Shown: positions 21,287-32,764 of the stretch, piece by piece
Numbering within the stretch: position 1 is the stretch's first letter
How the letters are laid out: each line of letters opens with the position of its first letter
Source: Paratinospora sagittata
Taxonomy: Eukaryota > Streptophyta > Magnoliopsida > Ranunculales > Menispermaceae
Length of the DNA stretch: 64,000 bases
Assembly: GCA_035771175.1 (NCBI GenBank)
Contig: CM069596.1
Location: 10,807,001 to 10,871,000, forward strand
Reading direction: 5' to 3'
Made by a program: the position numbers and the translations under genes
The notes under the pieces: model-generated
Databases searched by the model: none
What the model was told of the DNA's origin: nothing
The model's input: only the letters and a program-made list of their open reading frames with translations

Positions 21287-23024
21287 ATAGGCATGATAGG
21301 CTGCTAACCAATCCATTCCTAGGATAACATCAATTTCTAAGAACTCTAAAGTTCACAGACATTTCATAATCACCCAATCTAACAATCCATTACTCACAAA
21401 TCATGTTAGGGTAGATTCTTTCCCCTGCTGCCATACTCAACATTAACCATGTACTAGCTCTAACAGGAGTAAGTTTTAATCTATCTACCACATGTCTAGA
21501 AATAAAAGATAATGTAGAACCAACATCAATAAGCACATACATAGGTATATCACAAATAATGATCATACCTTCCACTAATGTCTTTGATGCTTCTGGATCA
21601 AGTTCAGTCATTGTTTTAGCTTTCTCTTTACTAATAAGCTGAGGAATGCTTCCTTTAGATACTACTGGTGGATTCAGACACTCAAACCTCCGATGTCTAG
21701 GTTGTCCACACTGATAACAAATATATGGTGCTCTAAGTGTAGTAGATCCCACCTGTGAAATTGTGTCAGGTACTCTAAAAGTCTAACTCTTACTCTCTCT
21801 GCCTTTACCTCTGCCTCTGGCATATGTCTGCTGAACTGGTGGTTTAGTCACAGTATTATGAGTTTGTATAGCAGTCGGTATGGATAGAGTAGTCTCAGAC
21901 TAAATCACAACTCCTCCTAGTACAGTATGGAACTTACTCGGTGCACCCTTACTGAACTTCTGTCATTTCCCCTACTTCTTTTTACCCCATGAAGATTGTG
22001 GCTTACTAGCAAAAGCTGCATGTATCTCTGGTGCCCCACTCTGAATCACCTGCACCATACTAGTGCTCTACCGCTCCACCAACTCAAATTTCAAAGCCCT
22101 ATTAACAACTTGTTTGTACTAATCTATCTCAGTCACGGACAATGCCCGCTAAATCACTGGTCTCAATCCCCCACAAAAGTATGAAATCCTTTCTTCCTCA
22201 TCCTTAACTAACTTATGTGCATAAGCAGACTGTTGAGTAAAATGAAACTCATACTCACGTACTGTCATGTCGCCTTACTAGAGATTCAAAAATTCAAGCA
22301 TTTTCCTCTCTCTCTCACAGTAGCAGGAACATACATTTCAAGGACCTTCCGTAGTCAACATTGATAGCCACTACTGCCCTGCATTACTTTTCAGCATGTG
22401 GGCAGCAAGCAAAACCTGGGTCTCATCATCAAGTTTTAAGGATCTGGCATTCTTCTCCATATTAAAGATCCAATTCTCTGTCTGCTTGAGATTTACACCA
22501 CTATAAAACTTCTGAGGTTTCATTCTCATAAACCTCTGCATCAAATCAGACTGATGCTTCATCACCTCTCTTGCTGATGATGTGCGTGTGGAGGACGGTT
22601 GTGATACAGCTGTAGCAGGCTTTGCTGCAATCTTTGTCCTACTAGTCTCTACCTCGACCCTACTAGCTCCAGCCGAGAGTTGGTTGGCGTATTACAACCT
22701 CCATTCTCGCCATCCACTCCTGCATCTATGAATTCTGGGCCGCCATTAATCGACCCTGAGCCTCAACTAGTTCTTTCAACCTCTTAATTTTATCCTGATC
22801 TGTAGGCTTCATATGTGTAATCTTTCTCGGTCTGCCTCTCTTTCTCATACAACTGAGAAAAAAATGAGGCAACTATCACATATAGAGAAGCAACAGATCA
22901 TCTAATATCATATCTACCATACTATATTACTACACAGAAAAAATAATATAGTAAGGCTTATGCATTATCTTGAAACTTTTAAATTCCTAAGTCTTTTACA
23001 AAACCTAGGCTCTGATACCAACGC
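21287..23024 (-). pseudogene. Gypsy-2 gag-protease remnant with primer site, copy A
   Basis: On the minus strand the region opens with the primer site TGGTATCAGAGCCTAGG (about 23004-23020). It continues through a gag N-terminal part (FMRMKPQKFYSGVNLKQTEN, 22371-22565), a CCHC knuckle CYQCGQPRHRRFEC and a protease-like VLIDVGSTLSFIS (21390-21752). The active-site triad reads DVG instead of the usual D-S/T-G in both copies. Several stops and shifts interrupt gag. Reverse transcriptase and integrase are lost where the Copia-type element cuts in at 21286. Confidence 0.8.
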
Positions 23025-26000
23025 TGTCAGGACCCCATCACAATCCCCCAGGGCATCCTGACCGACACAGGAATCTAACCATCCTATTCCCCCATAGGGA
23101 GATTAGATCCCTGTTAAGCCTCAACCAAGACTCTAACAGAGTCTCCCCTGAAAACTGGACATCTCACAATCTCAAATAACCTGATAAACATCACATCCAC
23201 ACATATATATCACATCAACCCAAATATATATATATATCAACATTCGCACCATAGATTACATCATACTCATATTTAAAGTTCCAACCCTGCTAACATCTAG
23301 CAATTTTTCTAAAATAATAACACATTCATCTACTTAGTTGTACATGTGGGGTTATATCCATATATTTACAAAATCACAATACATGTTTATCAAGTCTTCA
23401 ACCTACATCAAAACAAAACTCTGGCAAGCTTCTCCTATCTCACTGATAAGCTATTCCTTTGTCCTTATCTGCAGCTGAAGGAACTGAAAATTTTGGGAAT
23501 AGAATGAGCCAACGGTGCCCAGTGAAATAGAATATTCAATCATACCATCATTCACACATCTACATAATCATGCATGCTCATGTATGTTATGCAAATCAAC
23601 GTGCAAACACCAATGTACATGCACATTCAATATAATATGCAATTCACATTCACATGCAATCATAGCAATCCATTCTCATTCTCATTTCAATTAGCTTTCC
23701 CAAGACTTACGTAATACATAGTCAATAGGTACTAACATAACTCACTAAAACATTTCAGCCAGATGGTAAAGTGGTTTAGTTCTATATACTATCTAGGAGC
23801 TTGGGATCCTTGTCATAGGTAGAACGGTCTCATCACCTCCAGTGGACAATGAAGAGGCAATCACGTTACTCATTCAAGGGTTGGGAGTCTCGTAAGTCGA
23901 TGCATATGATGAGATCAATATTTGTTGATGGACCTGTCACTTATCTATATTTGTTGACATTACATTTATAAACACAAATGCATCAATTGAAATATAACAT
24001 ACATGATTCAAACTAATCATATGGTTTATGCATCATTTTCATAAAAAGTATGCAAACGCCTCTATGAGGTCACGTTAAGATAACACATGCCTACACTTTC
24101 CCCATTGCGCTATGGGTTCAGACCAGTGCATTATCCATCACAAATCCTTTCACCCTTACATTCCTCATAGAGAGTCCCATCCATTACACACTTGTAAGTG
24201 ACTCCGGACATACATTTTCCAAAGGAACAAGTATGAGAAAAGATAACCAATGCCAAAGTATTCAATCCAAAATAGTCAAGGCAATACTATACATATAAAT
24301 CCATTTGTAATGATCATAAATACTATGCACATATACAATAAAATGCATATCATTCAACAATTTTATTTTATATAAATACAATGCCATAAATGGAGAAATA
24401 AAGAGAGAAATACTCACTACCAACCACAAGCCAAAAGCCCTCAAATTGGCTAATCAAAACACAATGACCTGAAATGAATCAGATTCATATATGATCAATT
24501 TCAACTTCAATTATTCATAATTGCATAATTCTCATAAAATCCCCAAATCCCTACAATTCAACACTTAACTCCAAATTATCAATGTCCACCCCATAGGCAT
24601 CCATCTTGCCAAATTACATGATCATACAAAGTCTAGGCCTAGGCCAACATAAATCACTTACATTCCATCACATGCTCAATTTATCAATTCTAAATCAATT
24701 GCATCAAAATCTCCAATTTAGGAAATTCTCTACAATAGGCCAACATGGCCAAATTAAACTAATCAACAATCCATAACATGAGAATTCCTCAATTGACACT
24801 ACCAATGTTTCAAGCATGCCAATTTATGCAATATAGGTCACATGCATTCCAAATGGAAAGCTATAGGTCACGTTTCTAGAGTTAGAATCAAATACATGGC
24901 TTCACATGTAAAGACCTTTAATAATGGAATTAGAAACATTAATTACACTCCTAATTCAATGCACTGTCCGGATGTAACAAACTGCCAAACAAAATATCAA
25001 ATAACTAAATTAATTGTTCAGATTCAAGAATATCAAGAGACAAACCTTCTGTCCAAAATTGAGCTAAATCCAACGGCAGATCAAAGAGATACGCCTTTTT
25101 GATTAAGACAACTGTAATTGGACTGTTTCTCCCCTCCTGCTGAAAATACTTGAACTCAAATGATTATATCTCACAAAATAACATCTTAACCGTTCATAAT
25201 GCAAAAAGCTCAGTTGTGAACTCTCTTCTGAAGTATCACATCCATCCAACGGTAGATTTAGGAGATCAAGCAGTTTGATCTAAATTGTGCGAGAAATCCA
25301 GATTTTTCGACCAATTGTATTTGGAAGGTTATAACTCTTAACATCAGACTCCGATCACGATCTCCACCGACATAACAAAGAGATATCAAAGATGAACAAG
25401 CTGACCAATTTTAAGCTTAATCCAACTATGGATCAAAGAGATCTAGCCTCTGATGCTAAATGCTGGAAGGAAGATTTCTTCTCTCCTTCCTCTCCTTTTT
25501 TTTTTTTTCCTTTCTCTCAACCTTACTCTCTCAAAAACGTCCCCCAAGGAAGAATATGAGAGATTGAGGCACATGTTACACCCACATCACCCATTTTGCC
25601 AAGTGATAATCATGCTCTAACACCATGCCAAGTGTTTGCTCAAGGGCTCATTTGTTAGCCACATGTCCTCTACCCAATCGCAACCTCACACGTGAGTTGT
25701 TAACCAATCCATTAATTCCAACAATTTCATCATTTTTTTTTCATTTATTTAATCAATACATGCCCATTTCAAATCATGGTCCAAATAACCCCATTATACA
25801 CTTAATAACACATACATTAATATTAATATGTCACTATTAATATATTACTTTTAGTGATGTATATTATTATCACTATCAATGTCATTAGCACATAAATGAC
25901 AATATTAATAATGATAATTCTCTAAAATAGCATACATTTGACACATCATCATCTACGCAATAAATAAAAATCATACATTATATATATATATGATCAAAAT

Positions 26001-26092
26001 ATAAGTATAATACACATTAAATATTTACACAAGCATCTAGAGTTGGGCAATCTACGTCACTGTGACGTCATTTGTGAATGTGGGTCGTTACA
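23025..26092 (-). repeat. Gypsy-2 LTR on the primer-site side, copy A
   Basis: It starts TGTCAGGACCCC next to the primer site and ends GTGGGTCGTTACA on the plus strand. It is 3068 bases long against 2311 for the partner LTR at 10401-12711. The two share only the U5-side ~740 bases and the terminal bases. Small ORFs inside it look like chance. It contains short AT microsatellites near 23225 and 25980. Confidence 0.75.
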
Positions 26093-26307
26093 ATTCGCCA
26101 CTAGGCATGAAGTTTCTAGAATTGCAGGGTATCTCGCCTTGCTTGAGGTATAGTTTTTTCTTATTTTTCCGTTTGGTTTATACTACTTTGAGCAAAATGT
26201 TTATTATACTTGTCATTATTTTTCTAGGCTTAGTGCTATGAGCATTTTAAATTAGTTTGTCCACACGCCAACCCTTCATATACAAACAACCTCCCACAAA
26301 CTCAAAG

Positions 26308-26769
26308 ATGGATCCCAAGAAAAAAAATGGGATTAGGAGACAATTATGTCTACACTTTGCTAGTGTTCATGTACACACCAAACGTTTTACTTTGGATCAC
26401 GATGTTGAGCTTCCTTCTAATCTTAACCTTGTTACTGCTATTCTTGGTTATATTTCCTTTACTGTTAAACCTGTTTGTTGTCCCACAATTTATCCCTCCA
26501 AAAACCTTGGTGCTCAATGTGCTAATTTATCTACTAGTAATGTGGTTGCACCAAAAAATGATGCGACTGATCCAGGGAATGATGACTCGATGAAAATGGT
26601 GGAAGTTGATGTTAAGCCCAAGGCCACGTAGCGAGGAAAGAATGGCAGTATTAGCGGAGAGATCTCTTTTGATTCTAATGATCATCTTGGTTCTCTTGAG
26701 CCTCTGGCACATTTTAGAAAAGGATCGAAGAAGTCTAAAAAGAAAAAGGACAAGCCATCAACAAAGTAA
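26308..26769 (+). pseudogene. Unrecognised lysine-rich ORF, copy A
   Basis: From ATG 26308 the frame reads MDPKKKNGIRRQLCLHFASV and runs to a TAG at 26629-26631. It then continues in the same frame through GEISFDSNDHLGSLEPLAHF and a lysine-rich end (KKSKKKKDK) to TAA at 26767-26769. Copy B has the same layout with the same inner stop. A possible intron (GAG|GTATAG..TTCTAG|GC, about 26144-26227) lies upstream. I do not recognise the family. It could be a piece of a retroelement ORF or of a host exon. Confidence 0.35.
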
Positions 26770-27177
26770 ATTGTTAACCAGTATTGTCGTTGCAACCAAT
26801 ATAGGAGAGCCAGAGGTTAACCCGCCACTATTTTCATGTTCATCTTCTTCCCTAAACCCTAAACTCTTCTTCTATTTCCATCTTCCCTTTCTTCTCACAT
26901 TTTGTCTTTCAAATACTTCTTGAGACCATTAAGAGTTTTTTTGAAAGGGTTAAGACCCTTTTTAAAGGATTTTTGAGTGTTTTAAACCATGTTTAGTTGG
27001 TCTTCTAGAGTAGTAAAAACTCACTTAAGGGCATTCAAAATCTCTACTCTTCTAGTTTGAAAGGGGTTAAATCGAAGTTCTCAAGGTCATAAACGCCACA
27101 AAACGGGTCCATATGTCTTGTACAGCCATAAAAATAGACTTAAAGCACCATATTCCTGAAAATACATCGAAAACACT

Positions 27178-27340
27178 CGGTTCGGTAGAACCCTACTGAA
27201 CTTATGTCTTTGGTTCGGAAGTACAAGATCGAACCTAAGACAGTAGGTTCAGTTGGGTCCTACCGAACTTTTGCCCTCAGCTTGGTAAGAGAGGACCGAA
27301 CATATATCTTCGGTTCGGTAGGACACTACCGAATGTGTCA
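27178..27340. repeat. TTCGGTAGG/CCTACCGAA repeat cluster, copy A
   Basis: Three to four degenerate units of about 50-55 bases carry GGTTCGGTAGGACCCTACC-like palindromes that can form short hairpins. No gene is associated. Confidence 0.6.
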
Positions 27341-28266
27341 TGATGCAATTATTCATATATTTTCAATTAAACTATCTAATGTGTCAACTATAAATTAGAG
27401 ATTATGGAACATACCTGATCATCTCATGCCATGAGATGCAAATTTGTTCTCTTTTTCATTCCACGAATAATTTATTTTTGCTTGAATCATCCCAAGCTAT
27501 CTTACAAGAATATATATTAGAGAGAGAGAGGATGGAAACACACACGATCAGAGCCAGAAGCATCCCTTCATGGTAATTTTATTTTTTTTCATTTGACATA
27601 AGCATTCTATCTTTGCTGCGTGTGTTATTTTGTTGCCTCCAGAAAAGATCTCACCTTGTTCTACTTATTTGCTTCTTTCATGTCAGTCGAGAGCCTCCCT
27701 TTTTTTCTTTAAGTCATATTCTCATCATTTTGCTCACTCACTTTTGAAGATACTAAGGGCAATATTTTTCTTTGTCATTGCACTTCTTCATAAATCCCAT
27801 GATAATCTCATAAGAAATAAATTTATTGCAAAGCTAATGTCTTTTAGCTCCTTTGTATTTTCATGGGACATTAGCTACTAAATCCTTATACCACAGCTTA
27901 ATATATAGGAAATGATTTTTGAATACTTGGGCAGTATGCAGCTTCACCTTGAAGAGCTTATAAGTAAACAACAGCCCTTTTCTGACCAAAAAATAAATAA
28001 AAACAGCCCTTAAAGGTAACTTCAACACAAAGCCCAGCATGTAAGTTAAAATGCTCTTAAACCATACATTGGCTTGTTATACATAATTCAAAGCCATCAA
28101 ATGTAAACTACTATCTATAAGCACGCATGAGGTTGAAGAAAATTCTTTTCACTATCTTATCTTGTGTATAGCTTGAAATGTAAAGAATTTCATTGAAAAG
28201 AATAAGTAATGGTTAGAACTGTCATGGGTCAAAACAACCCTAAAAAATATGAATAATGAACACCTA
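27341..28266. other. Spacer downstream of ZFWD, copy A
   Basis: This is AT-rich, low-complexity sequence with a short (GA)n near 27520. No gene or element was recognised. It probably includes the 3' untranslated and polyadenylation region of the ZFWD gene. Confidence 0.5.
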
Positions 28267-28393
28267 TTTACACAATGAATAGTTAGGGAGTGTTAGTTCA
28301 AAGTCATCTTCTTGATTGTGAGGATCTTGCCAGGTATCAATCTTTCCATTTTCACCAGCAGGAAGGACTAGTAGGAGGAAGCTTCAGAATGTC

Positions 28394-30794
28394 TTATTGA
28401 GCAAACTTCCATACTTTACGTTCTCCAGCTCCATCACCAGTAAAAAAAAACCCACCAACGCCATTTCTGATAACCCGAATCTCTTGCTTGGAAAATATCC
28501 TTCCTCTCTCTTTAAACCTGAAACACACACACAACAGTAATTCCCATCTCATTGTCCATGCACGCATTCTTCATCAAATTAGAGAGACAAGTAATAAACA
28601 TGGATGCATAAATAATTTAAGTGTTTTGTCTTTGGGTGCAGAACTTACGATGGCAGTTCATAGAAACGTACAATATTGTCGTTACATGAACACATTAACA
28701 CTGGCTTGGCATCTGCATCAGTCATGCCATTAAGTGCAAGTACACCCTGTAATAAACAAAGCAATGTGAAGATACAAATAATTAGTAAATGTCTGTAACA
28801 TGGTCAATAAGAGCAAGAGAGAGAGAGTCAGTCCATAAGTGGCTTACATGTTCTTCGATGTGGGTATAGACTACTTCCAAGCTCCCACTTTCGGTAGCGC
28901 CCCACACCTGCAGAACCAGAACAGAAACGAAATATTAAACAAAGGAAACTTTTTTCTTCTTTTCCTTAGTCTGAATGGGTATTCTTACCTGCCTTATGTT
29001 GTCCTTTTCAGTTCATCCCACCCACATTTATATATTATCAAAATTAAATAAAACAATCATGTAAGAAACCAACCTTTATTGTTCCATCCAATGAGCTTGA
29101 TAAAAGATACTGATCCCAACAAAGAACAAACATAACGACATCTTTGTGTTCAGTCAAGACATGCATACACTGTAGATTCTCGAGGTCCCATACCTGAAAA
29201 TAAGTGTAATATGTAATGCCAATGAAAAAATACAACCCAATAAGATGACAATCTCTGTAACACAGACAATATGATTGTTTACAACACAAGGCTTCAAAGA
29301 AGCATCCCCTATTTAGGTCAAAAACTATGTGCTACCAAAAAAATTATTTGCAAATAATACACACCAACAACTAAAAGCCAAAAAAATAAAAATAAAAAGA
29401 TTGGAGGAAAACAAACTTACTCTAACTGTATGGTCCATGGAGCCAGAGTATAGCCTGTTTGCTCCAACAACTAATGAAACAACAGGAAGATTATGGCCTT
29501 TCAGAGTGGCTGCTGGATCATAGGAGTTGGTCGCAGCATTATATCTCCAAACCAATATATTGCCATCCTGAACAATGAGAATCATATCTTATGCTAAAAC
29601 CCCACCTGTCTAAGAAGATAAAAGAAAGTCGAAAAAATAATAATAATAAGTCAATGACAGGAAATAATGAAAACAATACCTGGGTCCCAGCAAAAAGCAT
29701 ATCACCATTAATGCTAGCTTCAAGGGAATAAACTTGTCCAACAGGCCCATTCAGATTAAGATCAGTATTGGTTTGACCATTCCAAGCCTGCAATATTCAT
29801 CATCGTCATTATGTGGAAAAATAAGTAATATAATTGCATGCATGCCTAGATAAAAAGAAACAATAAAATAAAATGGACATAAAAACAAAACAATAGCATC
29901 TCTTCCGTAAAAGTGCAGTTTACCTTGACAACATTTGAAGCCCCAAGGAAGACCCAAGGCCCTTCAGTAATCATACAGCCAATTTCACTTCCGAGGTTAA
30001 CCACATTAACACAGTACGATGAAAGAAAGTGTTAGTGGTGTTCAACAAAGAGTCAAAAATAGCTTAAATCAAATCCAAAAGACTACAAGCTTGTAAGTAG
30101 GAACCTGTCCAGTGTTACAATCCCAAATGCGCACTGTTCCATCTTTGCTTCCTGAAAAAAGCTTATCAGATCCCAGGGGAAGAACAATTCCATTGATGCC
30201 CTGTCACAAAAAAAATAAATTTAATAAGAAATCATTCAAAAGCAACACCCATAAAAAGAAAAAGAAGATAAACAAGACGTTGCAGTGTAGTTAATCAAAA
30301 ACAGCAATAATACCAACCTTCTCGTGTCCTTGGAGCTGTGTTAAGAAAGAGAAGCTATCGCTGACGAACCACTTGTGCTGATATCTACAGCTATCCCCAT
30401 AAGTGCAATTTCCATTCATCCAATAGTGACAGCACTTGTCCTGAACCTTATTCTGAGGAGCAGGAGGAGGAGCCTTGACTGCTCCATCATCTCGGACCCA
30501 TTTTGATTTTGAGGGCAGTTGCCCACGATTAGTGCCTTTCAAATTAGGGTTTGGCTTTTCATTGGAATTAGGGTTTGGCTTTCTGTGCGTAAGTGCTTGA
30601 GAAGTAGTAGTAGTAGTAGTAGAAACTGTGCCATTATTCTTGCTCAACTGTGGCATTTCGGCGTGAAGGAAGGGGCAACGGTATCTATTGCACCTCCCAG
30701 CCTGCCAATGATAGCATATTTTGCGAGATTGAGTAGTAGCAGGTGCCGCTCCCAAACGATTAAAAACTCTCCTGTTTCCAGCAACAACGGCCAT
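28394..30794 (-). CDS. CCCH zinc-finger / WD40 protein (ZFWD-like), copy A, exon-3 acceptor lost
   Basis: Nine coding exons on the minus strand: 30318-30794, 30105-30200, 29924-30013, 29680-29787, 29421-29567, 29074-29193, 28848-28907, 28649-28746, 28394-28517 (1320 bases, 439 residues). The start MAVVAGNRRVFNRLG follows a 5'UTR intron. Two CCCH fingers are seen: C27-x7-C35-x4-C40-x3-H44 and C122-x7-C130-x5-C136-x3-H140. Seven WD40-like blades fill residues ~155-439 (for example KDGTVRIWD, SMDHTVRVWD, SLDGTIKVW). This is the plant ZFWD family, probably RNA- or protein-binding; its exact role is not evident. The base before exon 3 makes the acceptor AC instead of AG (plus strand 30014 G; copy B has C). 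Skipping exon 3 would remove 30 residues of blade 2 in frame. The last exon reads GGFFF and ERKVW where copy B has GGLFF and ELKVW. This copy may be impaired. Confidence 0.87.
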
Positions 30795-30796
30795 GT

Positions 30797-31262
30797 CTAC
30801 CAAAAACAAATACACAAAAACTCTTATTCAGGATAAAAATCCACCGCAAGCAATTTCTGATGAAGAAGAAGAAGCCGCTCTGCCATGAAACACCTAAAAC
30901 CCTAATCAAGTCCTTGTATCCACATCTCAAATCACAAGTTCGCTCAAACTCTAACATAGATGATGAGATGATGGTGGAAATCACTGTATACAAACTCAGC
31001 CATGAAAAACTCTCTTATTCAGGATAAATCCACCACCACCAGTCGTTCCTTCCATGAAACCCCTAAAAACCCAAATCAAATCCTTATATCCGCATCATCT
31101 CAAATCACAAGTTCGCCTAAACTCCGAGATCGATGCGATTAAGGGGGAAACCACAAATTTTGAAGCACAATACACAAACTCACGAAGCGCTGAGAGATCC
31201 TTAAACAATATCTTATGGCGAAAAATTCCATAGAAACGATCAAATGAGAAGAAGTAGCAAAC
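30797..31262 (-). other. 5'UTR intron of ZFWD copy A
   Basis: Donor ATTCAG|GTTTGC is at 31262 and acceptor TTTTGGTAG is at 30797, two bases before the ATG. The intron contains an imperfect tandem duplication: two stretches that both include CTCTTATTCAGGATAAA and CACAAGTTCGC about 200 bases apart. Confidence 0.65.
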
Positions 31263-31500
31263 CTGAATCGATCGAGAATCAGTTGTAGTATGTGAAGACG
31301 ATGATGAGCAGCGACAGAGAGAGATTATTGCGATTCCTCTCAACTTGATCTTCGACCACAACTTCTTCCAAAAAAACCACGAAACAATATGAAGATTTGC
31401 AGAGATTTCAAACACGGCCCTTGAGAAGACGAATCGATGAACTGTTGATAGAAGAAGAAGAAGGCGCTGAAATCTGCTGTGTATATATAGCTTTTGGCTC
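31263..31500 (-). promoter_or_regulatory. Core promoter and 5' leader of ZFWD copy A
   Basis: On the minus strand, GCTATATATACACAG (about 31478-31492) is a good TATA box, and a CT-rich leader with TTCTTCTTCTTC follows about 30 bases on. An ACGTG core lies just upstream. The non-coding first exon probably runs from about 31455 to the donor at 31263. Confidence 0.6.
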
Positions 31501-32202
31501 ACGTACTTGTTTCTGGAAACTTTTCTTTAAACGAGTAGCGTATTAATCACGCATTACCTTAAACTAAATCTAATCTAAATCCTTTTTTTTTTCTTTTTTA
31601 GCGTACTTTACATTTCTAATTTTTTATTCTTTAAGTTTTTATTATTTTTTAAATATTAATCATGATCATAATTTTAAACTTTGAATTTGTACAAATAAAA
31701 ATCACGAGCAACAAACTTGTCTAAGCATGCTGCTACCATATAAGTAAAAATGTTATATAGATTTAAACCTTAAAGTAATGCATTGTATTAATTGACTATA
31801 CAAACATTTAAATCATCAACATTTGGTTGATTCGGATGGTGATATCCGTTCTTTTTAAGTGAGATCGTGAGTTCAAAACTTCATCGTGTATGGAGCTACT
31901 GTGCTGAAAAACATTTGTACCTTTGTGATCTAACTCAGGTCAAACAAAAATATATATATATACGAAATACTCAGACACTGTAATGGCTTTAGTGGTGGCT
32001 ATGGAACAATACTCAGACACTGTCAATTCATTCCTTCTCTAAAGGACACATAGTTGCCATAATTACGGATGACCAACATAGATGCCATAAAATTTAGAGG
32101 CAACTATTTAAACCACAAAAAAACCATGTTTCTACCACATTCTATTTCTATCACAAAATTTAATAAATTGTTATCCTTACCCCTATAAACTTTTCAAAAC
32201 AC
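31501..32202. other. Intergenic spacer containing the tandem-duplication junction
   Basis: The sequence is AT-rich with no gene. Homology with the right end of copy B stops near 32090, and homology with base 1 of the window starts at 32203. The bases between are expected to match sequence just left of the window. Confidence 0.6.
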
Positions 32203-32764
32203 CCTTTTCATTCTCTCTCTGATTTCAAAACTCCCTCTTCATTTTTTTCAAATTTTTAACACTCAAAACCCTAAGGGGGCATTTGCCTTGGGGTAATCTT
32301 GGGAATGAGAATGAGAATCTTGAAAATTTTCATGTTTGTTTCACTATTTACATTTTTTTAAGAGAGAAAGTAATTCCAGAAAAAGTAGGATTCTCACCCA
32401 AGATGGGAAAGTGATTCCTATGAAGATAAATAGTATTCACTTTTCTAGGAAAGTGCTTACCATGGAAAAAATTTATTTCTTTTAAAAAAAGGCAAAAAGA
32501 GAAAAAAAAAAAACAAAATCATTATTTCACTTATGTTAATATAAATATGATATTTTTTTTATTAAAAATGATATTTTAATAGAATATATTGATTTTATTA
32601 ACGTAATATTAATAATAATTTTTTTTATATTTTTATTAAATATTCATTTTAGGACTTAAAAAAATAATTGTATTATTATTTTTCATCTTTTATTATTTTT
32701 AATAAAAACAATTTCACTATTTTTAATTAAAATAAAGTTCATTATTTAATAAAAATACTATATT
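32203..32764. other. AT-rich spacer, copy B
   Basis: This is the counterpart of 1-561, with small A/T-tract length differences. No gene is seen. Confidence 0.6.

Larger units (their letters stand above)
1..32090. repeat. Tandem duplication, copy A
   Basis: Base 1 matches base 32203 and the match runs in the same order and orientation to about 32090, where the shared string ACATAGATGCCATAA (32076-32090) pairs with 61559-61573. By eye the copies differ at only a few positions per hundred bases, apart from indels. The left edge lies outside the window, about 110 bases upstream if the junction is at 32090. Copy A keeps the full Copia-type element but its ZFWD gene has a broken splice acceptor. 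Two haplotypes placed side by side by an assembler would look the same. Confidence 0.93.

Noticed and set aside
26855..26875. CCCTAAACCCTAAAC, telomere-like repeat
   Set aside because: Only two units are present; this is a common telo-box-like string in plants and not a telomere array.
30519..30836. 105-codon plus-strand ORF, also in copy B at 60017-60334
   Set aside because: It is antisense to ZFWD exon 1, where the minus strand has two clear zinc fingers.
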